From assembly GCF_000787575.1 (NCBI RefSeq), contig NW_012236508.1, forward strand, positions 62,001-126,000: DNA of 64,000 bases, given 5' to 3'. Below, piece by piece: positions 8,392 to 18,962 of the stretch. The notes under the pieces are model-generated. The model made no database searches. It was not told the origin of the DNA and saw only the letters and a program-made list of their open reading frames with translations. The first letter of the stretch is position 1. Each line of letters opens with the position of its first letter. Origin of the DNA: Acytostelium subglobosum LB1. Taxonomy: Eukaryota > Evosea > Eumycetozoa > Acytosteliales > Acytosteliaceae. The position numbers were made by a program, and so were the translations under genes.

Positions 8392-8850
8392 AGTTTGTAT
8401 TTGCTTGACCTTAGATAGACTGTACTTCTTGGAGAGTTTGAACGTCTTCCTCAGCCTCATCCACATGGCGTCTGGTATCTGCAACTCATCCTTGAGTTGC
8501 GACAAGTCGGTGAGTGGCACATAGGTCTGGTCCATCTCGTTGGCTGATTGGACTTCAATGCATCTCACACATGTAGGTGGACACTTGTGAAGGTCTGTCA
8601 CTCGCTCATGTTGCGACAGATTGCTGCTCTCGAAGCTGGTCTTCTTGGAATCACATGTCTCATGCCTGCACGCTTTGTAACCAACTGGAATTGGAACTGG
8701 GCCAGCTGGAGGAGGTCTCTTGGATACGCACAACACGCACTCGCCTGTGGTACACTCTGTCTGATGATGCTTTCGGTAATGTTTGGAACGTGCTTGAGTG
8801 CTGGCGTATGTACGACCACAACTGATATGCTGACATGTAACTTGCACCAT
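8391..8850 (-). CDS. C2H2-like zinc-finger protein, first exon only
   Basis: The reading frame begins at the ATG at 8850 (MVQVTCQHISCGR), immediately downstream of a TA repeat, and runs 153 codons to a good donor (G|GTGAGTATC) at 8391/8390. It has a C-x4-C...H-x4-H finger at residues about 6-30 (CQHISC...HYRKHH) and two more Cys/His clusters (CVLC; CRHETC...HERVTDLHKC; CVRC), a lysine-rich segment and a basic tail. The intron and later exons would lie beyond the junction and are missing. The family is not identified; the Cys/His spacing suggests nucleic-acid binding. Confidence 0.5.
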
Positions 8851-8872
8851 TATATATATATATATATATATA
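8851..8872. repeat. (TA)n microsatellite upstream of the zinc-finger gene
   Basis: About eleven TA units directly abut the presumed start codon of the minus-strand zinc-finger gene, so they fall in its 5' leader or core promoter. A/T-only leaders are common in dictyostelids. Confidence 0.9.
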
Positions 8873-9161
8873 CAGATAACAGCCGGCCGCCAAGGCAAGC
8901 CTTTGAATGACTCTGTCAGCCGTACAGCTCGTGTTTTGAAGGACTCAGACATCAATCATTCAATGACTAACCACCTTGGTCTTTGGACATTCATTGAGAT
9001 AACAGGTGTTTATCTCAACCCATCCCAGACACCTCTTTGGATTGATCGACCGACCAATGCTTTCTTTGACCTGGGAAGATGGACACCACCACGCAAAACA
9101 TCAAAAAAATGTTGCATAAAGCACTATGTCTAGTGGGGGTGATCCTCCTTTTATGAACTTT

Positions 9162-9261
9162 NNNNNNNNNNNNNNNNNNNNNNNNNNNNNNNNNNNNNNN
9201 NNNNNNNNNNNNNNNNNNNNNNNNNNNNNNNNNNNNNNNNNNNNNNNNNNNNNNNNNNNNN
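9162..9261. other. Assembly gap of exactly 100 N
   Basis: Exactly 100 N characters, the usual placeholder for a gap of unknown size between contigs joined in a scaffold. The contig holding the bacterial block therefore contributes only about 770 bases of amoebal DNA before the gap. The flanks 8956-9161 and 9262-9440 show no gene. Confidence 0.97.
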
Positions 9262-9445
9262 ACATTAGTACAAATACATACAGGCAGTGGATCATTTGAT
9301 AAACAAATAACATTGAAGCTGATACATCAACATCATCTACTTCATGACATCCAGATTTACACAACACAACAACAGATGAAGGTGACCTATCAACTCCTGA
9401 CAACGTCATTCAACACCTCAACATAATATATCTTGTTACTCCTCT

Positions 9446-10620
9446 TATCAACGCGAATCGATCAAGATATCAATCATCGTCATTGAACAACATAACACCA
9501 ATCATGAATGCATTTCGAATGAGTCTCGACACAACGATGATGCACCAACAATGTTCAACACATACGTTTGATACACCAACAGATTCAGTACATCTACAGG
9601 AATCGATCTATATATAATATGTGACTGTTGAACCTATTCTTACAAAGTACAGCTACATTCATTTCCCATTACACGCCAAGAGTCGCACTCCAACTGCCAC
9701 CAACGTCTCGATAACACCTACAATTGACATACCAACAGACTTAACACATCAAGGTGAATCGATATATATTGTGTATCACTGCTGAACCTATTCTTTAGCA
9801 ACACATTCAACAACAGCCAGGATACACTCACATTTTGGCATCAACTACGATCGTCGCACTCCACTGATCACCAACATCGTCCAACAAACACCTATGACAC
9901 ATCATCGGACTCTGCCCATCAAGATGAAGCGATACATACTATATTCATCGTCGTTGGAGTAATCTACATCAACTTTGGTCATCAACATCCAACTACACAG
10001 GTAACAACCAAAACCTTGGGCAGATCGTCGCACTTCTTCTTCTAACAATAACTAATAACAATCAAGATTATAGTATAGTAATAATCAACACATCAAGATG
10101 AAGCGATCAATATATTACTAATCACTGTTGAAGTGATTGATAGGAATTACAGTCTTGGACAGCCATGAAACAACGACCAATTACACCTCACTTGGATTGA
10201 CACACACCAACATCATCCAAAAACTCCTATGATACGCCAACAGACTCGTCTCATCAAGATGAAGCGATATATACCACATTCATTGCCGTTCATCGTAATC
10301 TATATCAACTTGGATCATCAACTTCAACAGCTATAGTGCAACAACTTGATCGAACACCTGCTGACCAACATCGTCCAACATTCACTATTATACACCAACG
10401 TACTCAACTCACCAAGATGAAGCGATGCATAACACATTCATTGCCTTTAAAGCAATCTACTAGTGCTTTGATCAAGACATTCAGCAACTGCTGGCAACAC
10501 CAAATCCACCAACAACAAAGTTCACCTATTATACATCAGCAGACTCGGCTCATCAAGATGAAGCGATGCATACTACATTCACTGTTGCTGTTGGAGTAAT
10601 CTACATCAATCTGGATAATC
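9446..10620. repeat. Degenerate ~160-bp tandem repeat (about eight copies)
   Basis: The core CATCAAGATGAAGCGAT or a close variant occurs at about 9446, 9591, 9747, 9917, 10091, 10252, 10410 and 10551. The spacings are 145, 156, 170, 174, 161, 158 and 141 bases. The flanks also repeat: before the core, ACCAACATCGTCCAAC...CACCAACAGACTC; after it, ATACTACATTCATTG...GGAGTAATCTACATCAA. The two leftmost copies are most diverged; those from 9917 on are best preserved. No long open frame is conserved. It looks like a satellite or a decayed internally repetitive element; function unknown. The array starts 180 bases after the assembly gap. Confidence 0.75.
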
Positions 10621-12120
10621 CTTAATGGCCAACCATAAATAAATTCTCTCCCTTCGTATTGTCGCCCCCGCAAATACGGAAACCATTATCAACACAATCA
10701 TACTTATAATACTGCATGCATATACATACAACTTACATATACTTCTAATTATCTTCTAATATACTTATCTATAAAGTTAACAGAGGTAACAACCAACAAC
10801 ATGCGAGAGAACAACACCCTCCCTCCTCCAAGACTCACTCTATCCCCGCCTCCACCAACAACATCTTGACTGTTGATGCGCCTTCTGGCGATCCGGCTGA
10901 AGTTGCATGACGAGATCCTACACTGCCTGGCAGCCACCTTGGTGTGAGACCTTCGAGTCAGCCATCAATTCTTGTTGGCACTCAACATCAAGGGTGTAGG
11001 CCCAGCCTGAAGCAATGGGATGAAAGTTTGGTCAGTAGATATGTGAGTCGATTACCATCGGGACCTACCAAACCTTTGATATGTGGCAACAGGGATGAAG
11101 GCAGAGAGGGTGACACTCGTGCTCCCTCAGGCCTCGATGCATTGTTGTCTGCGGTCAATGTTGCTTCTGAAGTTATCTGCTGCGATGACCATGATGATGG
11201 TGATGTTGTTGTTCAGTCAACTTGCTCACAGCTCAACCAGATCGTCCTACTTTCTGGCTCCCTGGAAGCAGCAGCAACAGCAACAACACAACAATAACAC
11301 GATAATAGCAGTAGCAAGGGCAACCAGAGTGGCAACAGAGGTGTCAATAGCAGCGGCGGTAGTAACAGAAGAATGACATTATCAGGTGCCTTCAAAGCGG
11401 TTGCAATACTCACAGGACCCGGCACAACATGCCTGCTCACATCAAGGAGCATCATGACATGTGTGGCGTTTATTGCGGATGCGCCAGGGCAAATGAACTC
11501 AAGTATAACCTAGCCAAGAAAAGGGGATGGACCTGGATTGTCCGAGTATCAATGAGAATGGTAAGTAATACAAAGGCCAAAGATATTTATCAATTGCGTG
11601 TACTCACTCAATATGTTAATGATTATACGGACAGAATAAATATATGTCCAACCAACTCAAGTACAACTGAAACCCTTAGAGAATGATATCCATTCCAGTG
11701 AAGGCCCGTTGCTGTGTTAATTTAGTCACGGGATGTGGTTGGCTCTCTCCAAGATGGAGAAGCTTCCTCTTTCAATCACCGAGCCTGACCACCAGAATGA
11801 TATCATGCTGATGAAGATCTCATCAGATATGTGCGTGATGACCAAGAGAGATTGCAGTAGAAAGTACCAAGAGTTGACCAATCTGACAGCCATCTCTGGT
11901 AAGACCGAGACAATGAGGAGGTTGCCAATGAAGATGACCTTGACAATGACCATTCTAATGATGAATCAGACATCTCTAGTGATGAGAGTAGTGGTGGCCA
12001 TGACACTGGTGTGGAGCAGTCGTCTGACATTGTCCACTATCAGCATCAGATCAGGCAACACTCGAAGGTGTCCAGACAATCGAGGACCTTTTGGCCAGTC
12101 GATGCACTTTGAAGATTAAG
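10621..12120. other. 1.5 kb without a confident gene; coding-like relics
   Basis: No frame gives a convincing protein. There are coding-like scraps: a short frame at about 10877 (MRLLAIRLKLHDEILHCL...), a Cys/His scrap near 11,430-11,480, and an acidic stretch in about 11,900-12,100 (NEEVANEDDLDNDHSND...) entered through a frame with several stops. A GTAAGT near 11,558 could be an old splice donor. I read it as a mosaic of decayed genes or elements of unknown origin. Confidence 0.4.
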
Positions 12121-12182
12121 CCAGTCGACACAGAATGGAAGGGCAAGAATGATGAGATAGTACCAATGGAAACCTTGAGACC

Positions 12183-14381
12183 TTGATGCATGATGATATT
12201 TACAAAAACATGGTACACTTGTATCATACTCAATACTCCTCAAACCTTATGTCCTTGTGTATACTAGGAAAAGATGATCTTGATACCTTGGAGCATTTGG
12301 CAAGGATGTACTTTTCAAGTGTTCTCAACAAGGATGTGACCGCAAAAGTGCCTCTACCAGTTACTCTCACTCGCTCCACAAGAGTATTGACCACACCAAT
12401 TAAGGATGGGCATTCAATGCAGATCATTTCGCCACTCTCTGCCAACTTTGATTACTTCAAGACTTACCGTGCCTCACCTACCAATCATGTATCAATTGTT
12501 CTTGGACATCAAGGAAAAGGAACATTGCACAGTAAATTGAAGCAACTAGGTTTCATTGAATCATTACTGTGTTCACATTCAATGTGGAACTATGGAACAG
12601 AGTATATGGAAATGGATATTAAGTTGACTGCGCTTGGATTGGACAATGTTCCAAGAGTCCTGTGACAAGACCAAAATGCAGTGGGAGTCAATATCAAAGA
12701 TGGAACCAATAGACTATACATTGTCATTATCCGAGTCACTATTATTCATTGATGATCCAAATTCCATACTCAAGTATCAGTACTTTAACAACTTGCCAAA
12801 CACCAACGAAGTTATTGATTTTTTGAACACAATGACTATGGTAAACGTTCTTATATGTCTTTTCCCCAAGAGATTCGAATCACATCTTGACAAGAAAGAT
12901 CCTATCACTGGCTTCAGATACAATATCAGTCCAGTGTCTCCATTGAGCATTCAGGAGTGGAGTTCATTTTCAAAGTTGGAATCTTTAATGGTTCTTCCAG
13001 AAGCGAATCCTTTTATGCCAAGAGATCTAAAGTTAAAACTGGTTCGGTATCTNAGATTAGATCAGTCCTTTCCTCAAGTGGCCTTTGATAAGAATGGAAT
13101 ACGGGTGGAACATGTTCCCAGCTATCAATACAACACTCTGTACGCAGTGGTCTTAATTGGAATCTTCCCCACAACCATATCTCCACGTGATATGATACTG
13201 TTCGATCATCTGGTAATGGGTATCTACGAGTTCCTGGTAGAATCTTTGATATACTTCGCTGCAATGACAGAGAGGAGCGTTCAACTCCATACATCAAACT
13301 TGGGATATCAGATCACCGTGTATGGTTGGAGCGATCAACTATTGGAGTTAACACAAAGTACATATCCTCAATTACAACTATGGTGCTTACTATAAGACAA
13401 TTCAAACATGTTAGAACACAAGTCAAGGACAGAATCTTGAACACTCTCTTCTATGAACCATTTACCTTTGCCACTCTTCACTCCAAGACTATCATGCGCA
13501 ACTGGAGACCACCTCTCATTGAAGACATGTCCATCTTTGATCAATTGACAATGGAGGATTTGACCAACTTCTCTTCACAACTATTTTCTATTGCAAGACT
13601 ACAATGCCTCATTGTTGGAAATGTCGATTTGGAAGACGCTGTGGACTTTGGACAACGATTAGATCAGCAGCTGGATCGTACGTCATATGATCCTTCCAAC
13701 ATATTCTTACCGAGAGGCACAATAATCCCTATTAGTAGTAGTATTGTTGAGCGAAAACAATTCGACAATCCAAACCAGGAGAATTCATCATGTTATTTGT
13801 GGATTCAAGTTGGAGACTCACCTCGGAACATTGCCCTTACAATGGTGATTGACAAGATTATCAGCAATAAGTCCTTTCTTCATCTGACAGTGGAGAGGAA
13901 TCTTGGATACATCAACTACGCAGGAATCGATAACTATGTTCAACAGTTTGGTCTTAGGTTCTTTCTTCAATCACATGACAACAATCCTTCAGAACTATTC
14001 TACAATTTAGAAGACCTCCTTACCAATCTATTCGTCCAAGATCTATCTGAGTTGCCAAATGATAGATTCACTTCTTGTCTTGAGGCTACTATCACGAAAC
14101 TAGCTGAACAAAAGACCAATCTATATTCTTATGCTCAGGATCTTTGGTTCAACAAATCCTGCCACTCTGACTATGATATACGTAAGAGTTACCTTTTTGA
14201 AAATAGATTTAATAACTTAATAATTCTAACCTCAACCTTACCAGCTTCAAAACTGATAAAAGAATTAATAGGTACTTCTAAATCTGATTTGTTGGAGTTC
14301 TACCAATTGATCATTGGTAAATTGACAAGGAGATGGTTCATTCTTCATAACTTTGGAAATAACCATTCGCTGATAGAGTAG
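12183..14381 (+). pseudogene. Broken insulin-degrading-enzyme-like M16 metallopeptidase
   Basis: Three successive frames resemble insulin-degrading enzyme (IDE). At 12183-12665, YSSNLMSLCILGKDDLDTLEH...HVSIVLGHQGKGTL matches the second domain. About 12640-13360 matches the third domain (NPFMPRDLKLK; FLVESLIYFAAMTE). About 13365-14381 matches the fourth (LTVERNLGYINYAG...GLRFFLQS). The frame changes near 12,640, where about twenty family residues are also missing, and again near 13,360. The first domain of about 240 residues, which carries the catalytic HxxEH zinc site, is absent upstream. One ambiguous N lies at 13053. Missing active site plus two frame breaks indicate a pseudogene, although one frame break could be a sequencing error. 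Confidence 0.8.
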
Positions 14382-14490
14382 TTTCTCAGTCCACCATAGT
14401 ATTTTATTAATAAAAATATATATATATATATATAAATATCTTGGACACCAACCAGACTCTCTCTCTCTCTCAATCCAAAAGTTACATTAT

Positions 14491-16296
14491 TTAATCATGA
14501 TGCTCATCTTCCAGAGATATGTGGTGCTGCAACTCGGAAAAGTCTGTGATGGGCTTGCCCTTCTTGATGATTTCCCTAGCCAAATCCATCTTGCCATAAG
14601 CTCTGAAACCGAGCACACCAACTACCTTGTCCTGTTCGTTGAGGTAGTAGATGATACCCTTGCCGTACTTATCAGCGTCCTCAGTCTTGGGCTTCTCCCA
14701 AACTGCGTAGGTCTTCAATTTGGCAGAGATATCTCCAACGGCCTCGAAACCAATGTGGTCTGTCAAGTCGGTCCAAAAGAATGGCTGGTAGGTGTAAGGC
14801 TCAGTGCCACCAGTCATATTCTTTCCAGCCAGTTCTCCAGTTGCCTTGGCGTGATCCTGATGCTCTACACGTCTTCTGCGTCCAAGGTTGTAGTCATAGT
14901 AGCTTGCAACATCTCCTGCCTATTATTGTTAGGTATTGTTTGGTTGGGTGTAAGTGGTGGCTGTTGAAACCGGTGCAGAACGTTCATAATACTTACGACA
15001 TAGATGTTTGATCTAGCTTGCAACTCGGCATTGACAACGTATCCACCATTGATAGGATCAACCTCCAGAGTGGTACTCTTGGCAACCTCAGTGTTTGGTA
15101 CAATACCAACGGCAACGACCACATGATCAGTGCTGATCGACTGACCATTGTCCAAATGAACGTTGAGTCTGTTATCAACGTCGTTCTTGGTGATGTCCTT
15201 GACCAGTCTGTTATGTTGAACGTCAACACCGCTTGTTTTGACTCTGTCTGTTGCATAGTTGCTCAGATAGTCGGGCAGAACGAGACCCAACACTCCATCT
15301 TCGGGGAAGACCTGAGTGATGGCGACCTTTTTATCCCTCTGATTATCGTTGATTGAGCATGTGATTTCGCTACCGAGGAATCCACCGCCAATAATGGTGA
15401 TGTGCTTGACTTGATCGCTCCTGACAGTGTCGTAGAGGTTCCTAAAGTCCTCAACCGTCCTGAACGTGGTAATCCTGGGGTCATCAGAAGCTGTGTAGTT
15501 GAACTTCCTTGGCTCGCCACCAGTTGCAATGAGACACTTGTCAAAGGCAATCAGTGTACCATCGTTCAAAAGAACAACCTTTCCATCAACATGAAGGTCC
15601 TAAAGAAAAAAATATGGTGATAGAGAAAAGTCATTGGGTTTAGAAAGGGACTAGTTGTCATCTGTCAGATTGTATACATACGACCACCTTCTTGTTCCTG
15701 ATGAACTGAAGAACATCATTACCATAGACAGACTCTGGCTCGTAATGAAGGTTCTCTTTTGCACCGCTCCAGTCCGAGTACTCAAGATTCTGCTTGACAT
15801 TTGGATCAGTCGATTGCCAGAGGTTCTTAGAGAGAGGAGGATGTCTGTAGGGCACCTCGTACTCCTTTGAGATGACAAGGATTGTGGCCAGCTTGTCATT
15901 CTCGAGGATCTTGTCGATGGCATAGTAGGCTGCAGTGCCTCCACCGATAATCACATACTTAAACTTCTCAATGTCGTGGTCGTCCTCGGGTCTTGCGATA
16001 GGTGCCTTCTTCTCAACGTTAGTCACTTCGTCGTCCAACGACAAGATAGTAGAGGTCAGAGCAAATGAAGCCACTGCCATTCCTCCAAACAGCCAGTTAC
16101 GACTACTACTATGTTGTGTGTTGTTGTTGTTATTGTTTTTGTTGTTATTGTTGCTATGTTGTTGTCTTGATGATATTGTGGATGAGTTGAAGAGGGTGGT
16201 GTTGCAGCTGCTAAACGACCTGTTGTTGATCATCGATTGATTAAACAACTTTGAGCATTGTTTGCCTGCATTATTTCTAACTAGTTTGTTAAACAT
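14491..16296 (-). CDS. aif: Apoptosis-inducing factor homologue, mitochondrial
   Basis: Three exons: 16296-15682, 15599-14997 and 14919-14491, all with GT-AG borders and phase-0 joins, giving 548 aa. The protein begins with a basic presequence and an Asn-rich run, then a membrane-anchor-like segment (WLFGGMAVASFALTSTIL), as in mitochondrial inner-membrane AIF. The FAD motif VIIGGGTAAYYA lies near residue 90, the NAD-binding IIGGGFLGSE near residue 250, and the join of exons 2 and 3 rebuilds the conserved AGDVASYYD...LGRRRRVEHQDHA. The C-terminal domain follows. AIF is an NADH oxidoreductase supporting respiratory chain assembly and is released in programmed cell death. It is divergent from nothing nearby; the next gene upstream is on the same strand. 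Confidence 0.93.
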
Positions 16297-16438
16297 CTTT
16301 GTTTGTATGATGGTTTGAATTATGAATGCATAACAGTATGTTGTTCACATCATTTTAGCCTCCAATCACAGCGACCTCACTGTAGAATCAAAGAACACAA
16401 AATAAATAAATAAAATTAAACACGTAATGATTTATAGT

Positions 16439-17450
16439 TTATGGTTTCCTAACATAACCTCGAACAGATATATAATTTGCACTATGATAGAACTTTCCTT
16501 GCTTGTCCAAATCGATCATTGTACTCAACCAATCGTCATACTCTTCCTGAGTGATAGAACGTTGCTCAATCGCACGCTTGGCTCTTTCATTGAGCATCAA
16601 CATGCGATTGGCAAACTCAAATGATGTAGCCTGAAGGACAATGCCACGTACCTTTACCCTCTCTAGTCTTGGATTCATCATTGAGAACAGTTCAGAACCC
16701 ATACCAGGATTGGCATTAAATCTAGCACTGAATATTCTATCACGTACACTTCTGAGCCTTTCAGGTACGTACAATCGTGAAGAGTCCCAGTCTGTATCAG
16801 TTACGGACACCAATCCTCCATTCTTTGTCACCCTTATCATTTCATCGAGCATCTTGGCAGGGTCAGGTACGTGTTGCATTACTCTTTCTGTTCGTGATCT
16901 GAGAGAGAGATATGTATTGTTAGCAATGGGAAGTGTTACAGCAAATACTACTACTACTAGTAGTTGAATCAACTACATACACATCAAAGTAACTTGCAGG
17001 GAATGGTATGTCATCGGCAGAAGCCACCATCAACTTGATATTTGAGTAGGACTCATCAGATTCATACTGTCGTTTGGCATGGTTGATCATTGAAGTACTG
17101 TTATCAATTCCAACCACTTCACCTTTGCAACCAACACGATAGTGATATCCCTTGAGGTCCTTTCCATATCCACAGCCAACATCCAATACTTTGTCACCAT
17201 TGCATAGACCGAGATCAGAGTTTACCTTCCTAGTGATATTATTGGTCTTTAATAAATCGATGATGGTTAATGAAAGTTATATATATATATATAACTTGAG
17301 TATTATTAATCAAAAAAAGATACCTACATAAGGCTCCTCATAGATATATTGAAGGTAGTTGATCAATGACTCTGGGTTGTTCAGGTCTACATTTGAGAAG
17401 TCCTTACGATTCTCTTTTGTTGGTTGTTGTTGTTGGAATTGATTGGTCAT
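16439..17450 (-). CDS. SAM-dependent class I methyltransferase
   Basis: Three exons: 17450-17328, 17246-16981 and 16898-16439, giving 282 aa. The second join restores FDVSRTERVMQHVPDPAKML, matching the FDVVYSERVLQHVPDP pattern of Methyltransf_11/25 proteins. Motif I is VLDVGCGYGKD at about residue 63, the acidic ribose-binding residue is in VVGIDNS, and ADDIPFPASYFD is motif II. The family acts on small molecules (quinone precursors, sterols, arsenite, others); the substrate cannot be told from sequence. Introns are 73-82 bases and A/T-rich, one holding a TA repeat. Confidence 0.85.
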
Positions 17451-17785
17451 ATTAAATATGTACTTGTATACAAATTATCAGTTGAATGAAATGTTAATAA
17501 ATACAGTACTTATTATATATTCAGTGTGTCATTCCTTTAAAGGTTAAGACACACTACCTATCAAAGTTGTTTGAGGGTTTCCAGATTGAATCCAGGTTTG
17601 GGTGTCTTTTGCCTCTTCAGAAGTGTTCAACCAAATCTTGATCTAGTGATCAAAGGTTTAAAAGTTACTACAACTACAACTACTACTTTGGTTGTGCTTG
17701 GCGTTTAACAGTTATCTAGGAATTCCATATATAAAGAAGGGTTGACCATATATGAGTGATGATTATTATTATTAATGGGGGTTCC

Positions 17786-17805
17786 GCCATGATCTCGATC
17801 ATGGC
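17786..17805. repeat. Perfect 9-bp inverted repeat in an intergenic space
   Basis: GCCATGATC and GATCATGGC are perfect inverted copies separated by TC. The palindrome lies in the 480-base space (17451-17930) between the methyltransferase start and the seven-TM gene stop. The rest of that space is A/T-rich and shows no gene. Confidence 0.6.
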
Positions 17806-17930
17806 TTGTGAACATATTGTACAAGTTTATTTATAACATTTAGTTGTATTATATGACAACGGTGATCCTTTATCGCATAGGGTGTTGGTTTGTGTTGGGT
17901 ACAAGGATTGAATACAGGTGCACTACTTAT

Positions 17931-18962
17931 TTATACATTCGAGGAACCATTAGTTCCATCTCCAGTTTGTCCAATCTCCACATTGAAGCTCTGTGACACT
18001 GGTGTACTGGAGACATTACTCTCGAGGTCGCCACCAGGGGTGATTGGCTCTGGCTCCTCTTTTGACTCGCCAGAGGCAAACTCCAATTTGTTCATCTTCT
18101 CGGACCACTCGGACGACGATCCCTTGGTGCCTGATGATGTGCTTGTCAGTCTCTTGTTGTTTGATGGAATGAAGAACACCAATGTTGCACCAGTAAAAAG
18201 TACAAATGAACTTCTCGTGATGAACAACCAACCAACAAATTGCTCGTTGGTCGTTGGCAGGATGTAGCTGGCACCAAACATGACACCAGTCATGATGAGG
18301 GCAGTGACCACTACGGCTGAGCTCAGTTTGACGAGCTTGACAATCTTTCGGTAGGTCTTTTCGGCATTCTTTCCGTGAGCAGAGATGTTGGACACACTCC
18401 TATACTCGAGCCAGATGAAGAAACCAAGGGCAAAGTAACCGACACTGACTCCGAATCCGTAGCTGGCAATCCAGATGTTGGACACTTGGTATGGCCACCA
18501 GATGGAGAAGGCAATGATCCAGCCAACAAAGTGCATGACGAAAAGGAAGACGATGGCCCAACGGATACATTTGAAGGTGATCTGAACGGACTTGTTGAAG
18601 TTGACCGACGTGATAATGTCGCACCAAGAGATGAGAATCCAGAGGTAGGAGGCAAAGTAGAAGCCAACGCCAAACAATAGGATGATGTTGGTACTATATA
18701 TCTCGGTGACCTTGGCCAGCACCAGAACCATGCGCAGTGACTGGCACAGGTTGGCAATCATCATCATAACATTACTAATGTAGACGGCAGTGCGCCATTG
18801 TTTGCGTTGGATCCACATTCGTCTTATGCATTCTGCCGTGGCAACAGAGAAGGCCAGGAAGAAGAATATACCATATGTCAAACAACCACCCTTTGGGCAG
18901 GTTGGTGTACCGACACCAAATGGAAACACTGGGTCACAATAACAAGGAACGAATCCATCCAT
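17931..18962 (-). CDS. Seven-transmembrane protein, family not identified
   Basis: I start at the ATG at 18962 (MDGFVPCYCDPVFPF), giving 343 aa; an upstream ATG at 19052 would add 30 residues of A/T-rich leader. The short Cys-rich, presumably extracellular N-terminus is followed by seven hydrophobic segments between about residues 25 and 275, each 20-25 long, then a hydrophilic Ser/Glu-rich tail of about 65 residues. This is the plan of a G-protein-coupled or TOM1/THH1-like receptor, but I see no DRY or NPxxY motif. It is a single exon. The tail's Ser/Thr/Glu content would suit phosphorylation. Confidence 0.6.
   Translation of the reverse strand: MDGFVPCYCDPVFPFGVGTPTCPKGGCLTYGIFFFLAFSVATAECIRRMWIQRKQWRTAVYISNVMMMIANLCQSLRMVLVLAKVTEIYSTNIILLFGVGFYFASYLWILISWCDIITSVNFNKSVQITFKCIRWAIVFLFVMHFVGWIIAFSIWWPYQVSNIWIASYGFGVSVGYFALGFFIWLEYRSVSNISAHGKNAEKTYRKIVKLVKLSSAVVVTALIMTGVMFGASYILPTTNEQFVGWLFITRSSFVLFTGATLVFFIPSNNKRLTSTSSGTKGSSSEWSEKMNKLEFASGESKEEPEPITPGGDLESNVSSTPVSQSFNVEIGQTGDGTNGSSNV

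Noticed and set aside
8548-8910. Plus-strand 120-codon frame opposite the zinc-finger exon
   Set aside because: The minus-strand frame has patterned Cys/His pairs, a good start context and a splice donor; the plus frame has none of these.
9446-10620. CRISPR array
   Set aside because: Units are about 160 bp and degenerate along their whole length, with no short identical repeats separated by unique spacers, and the DNA is eukaryotic.
17821-17890. tRNA-like stretch before the seven-TM gene
   Set aside because: No acceptor stem pairing and no B-box match; only partial resemblance.
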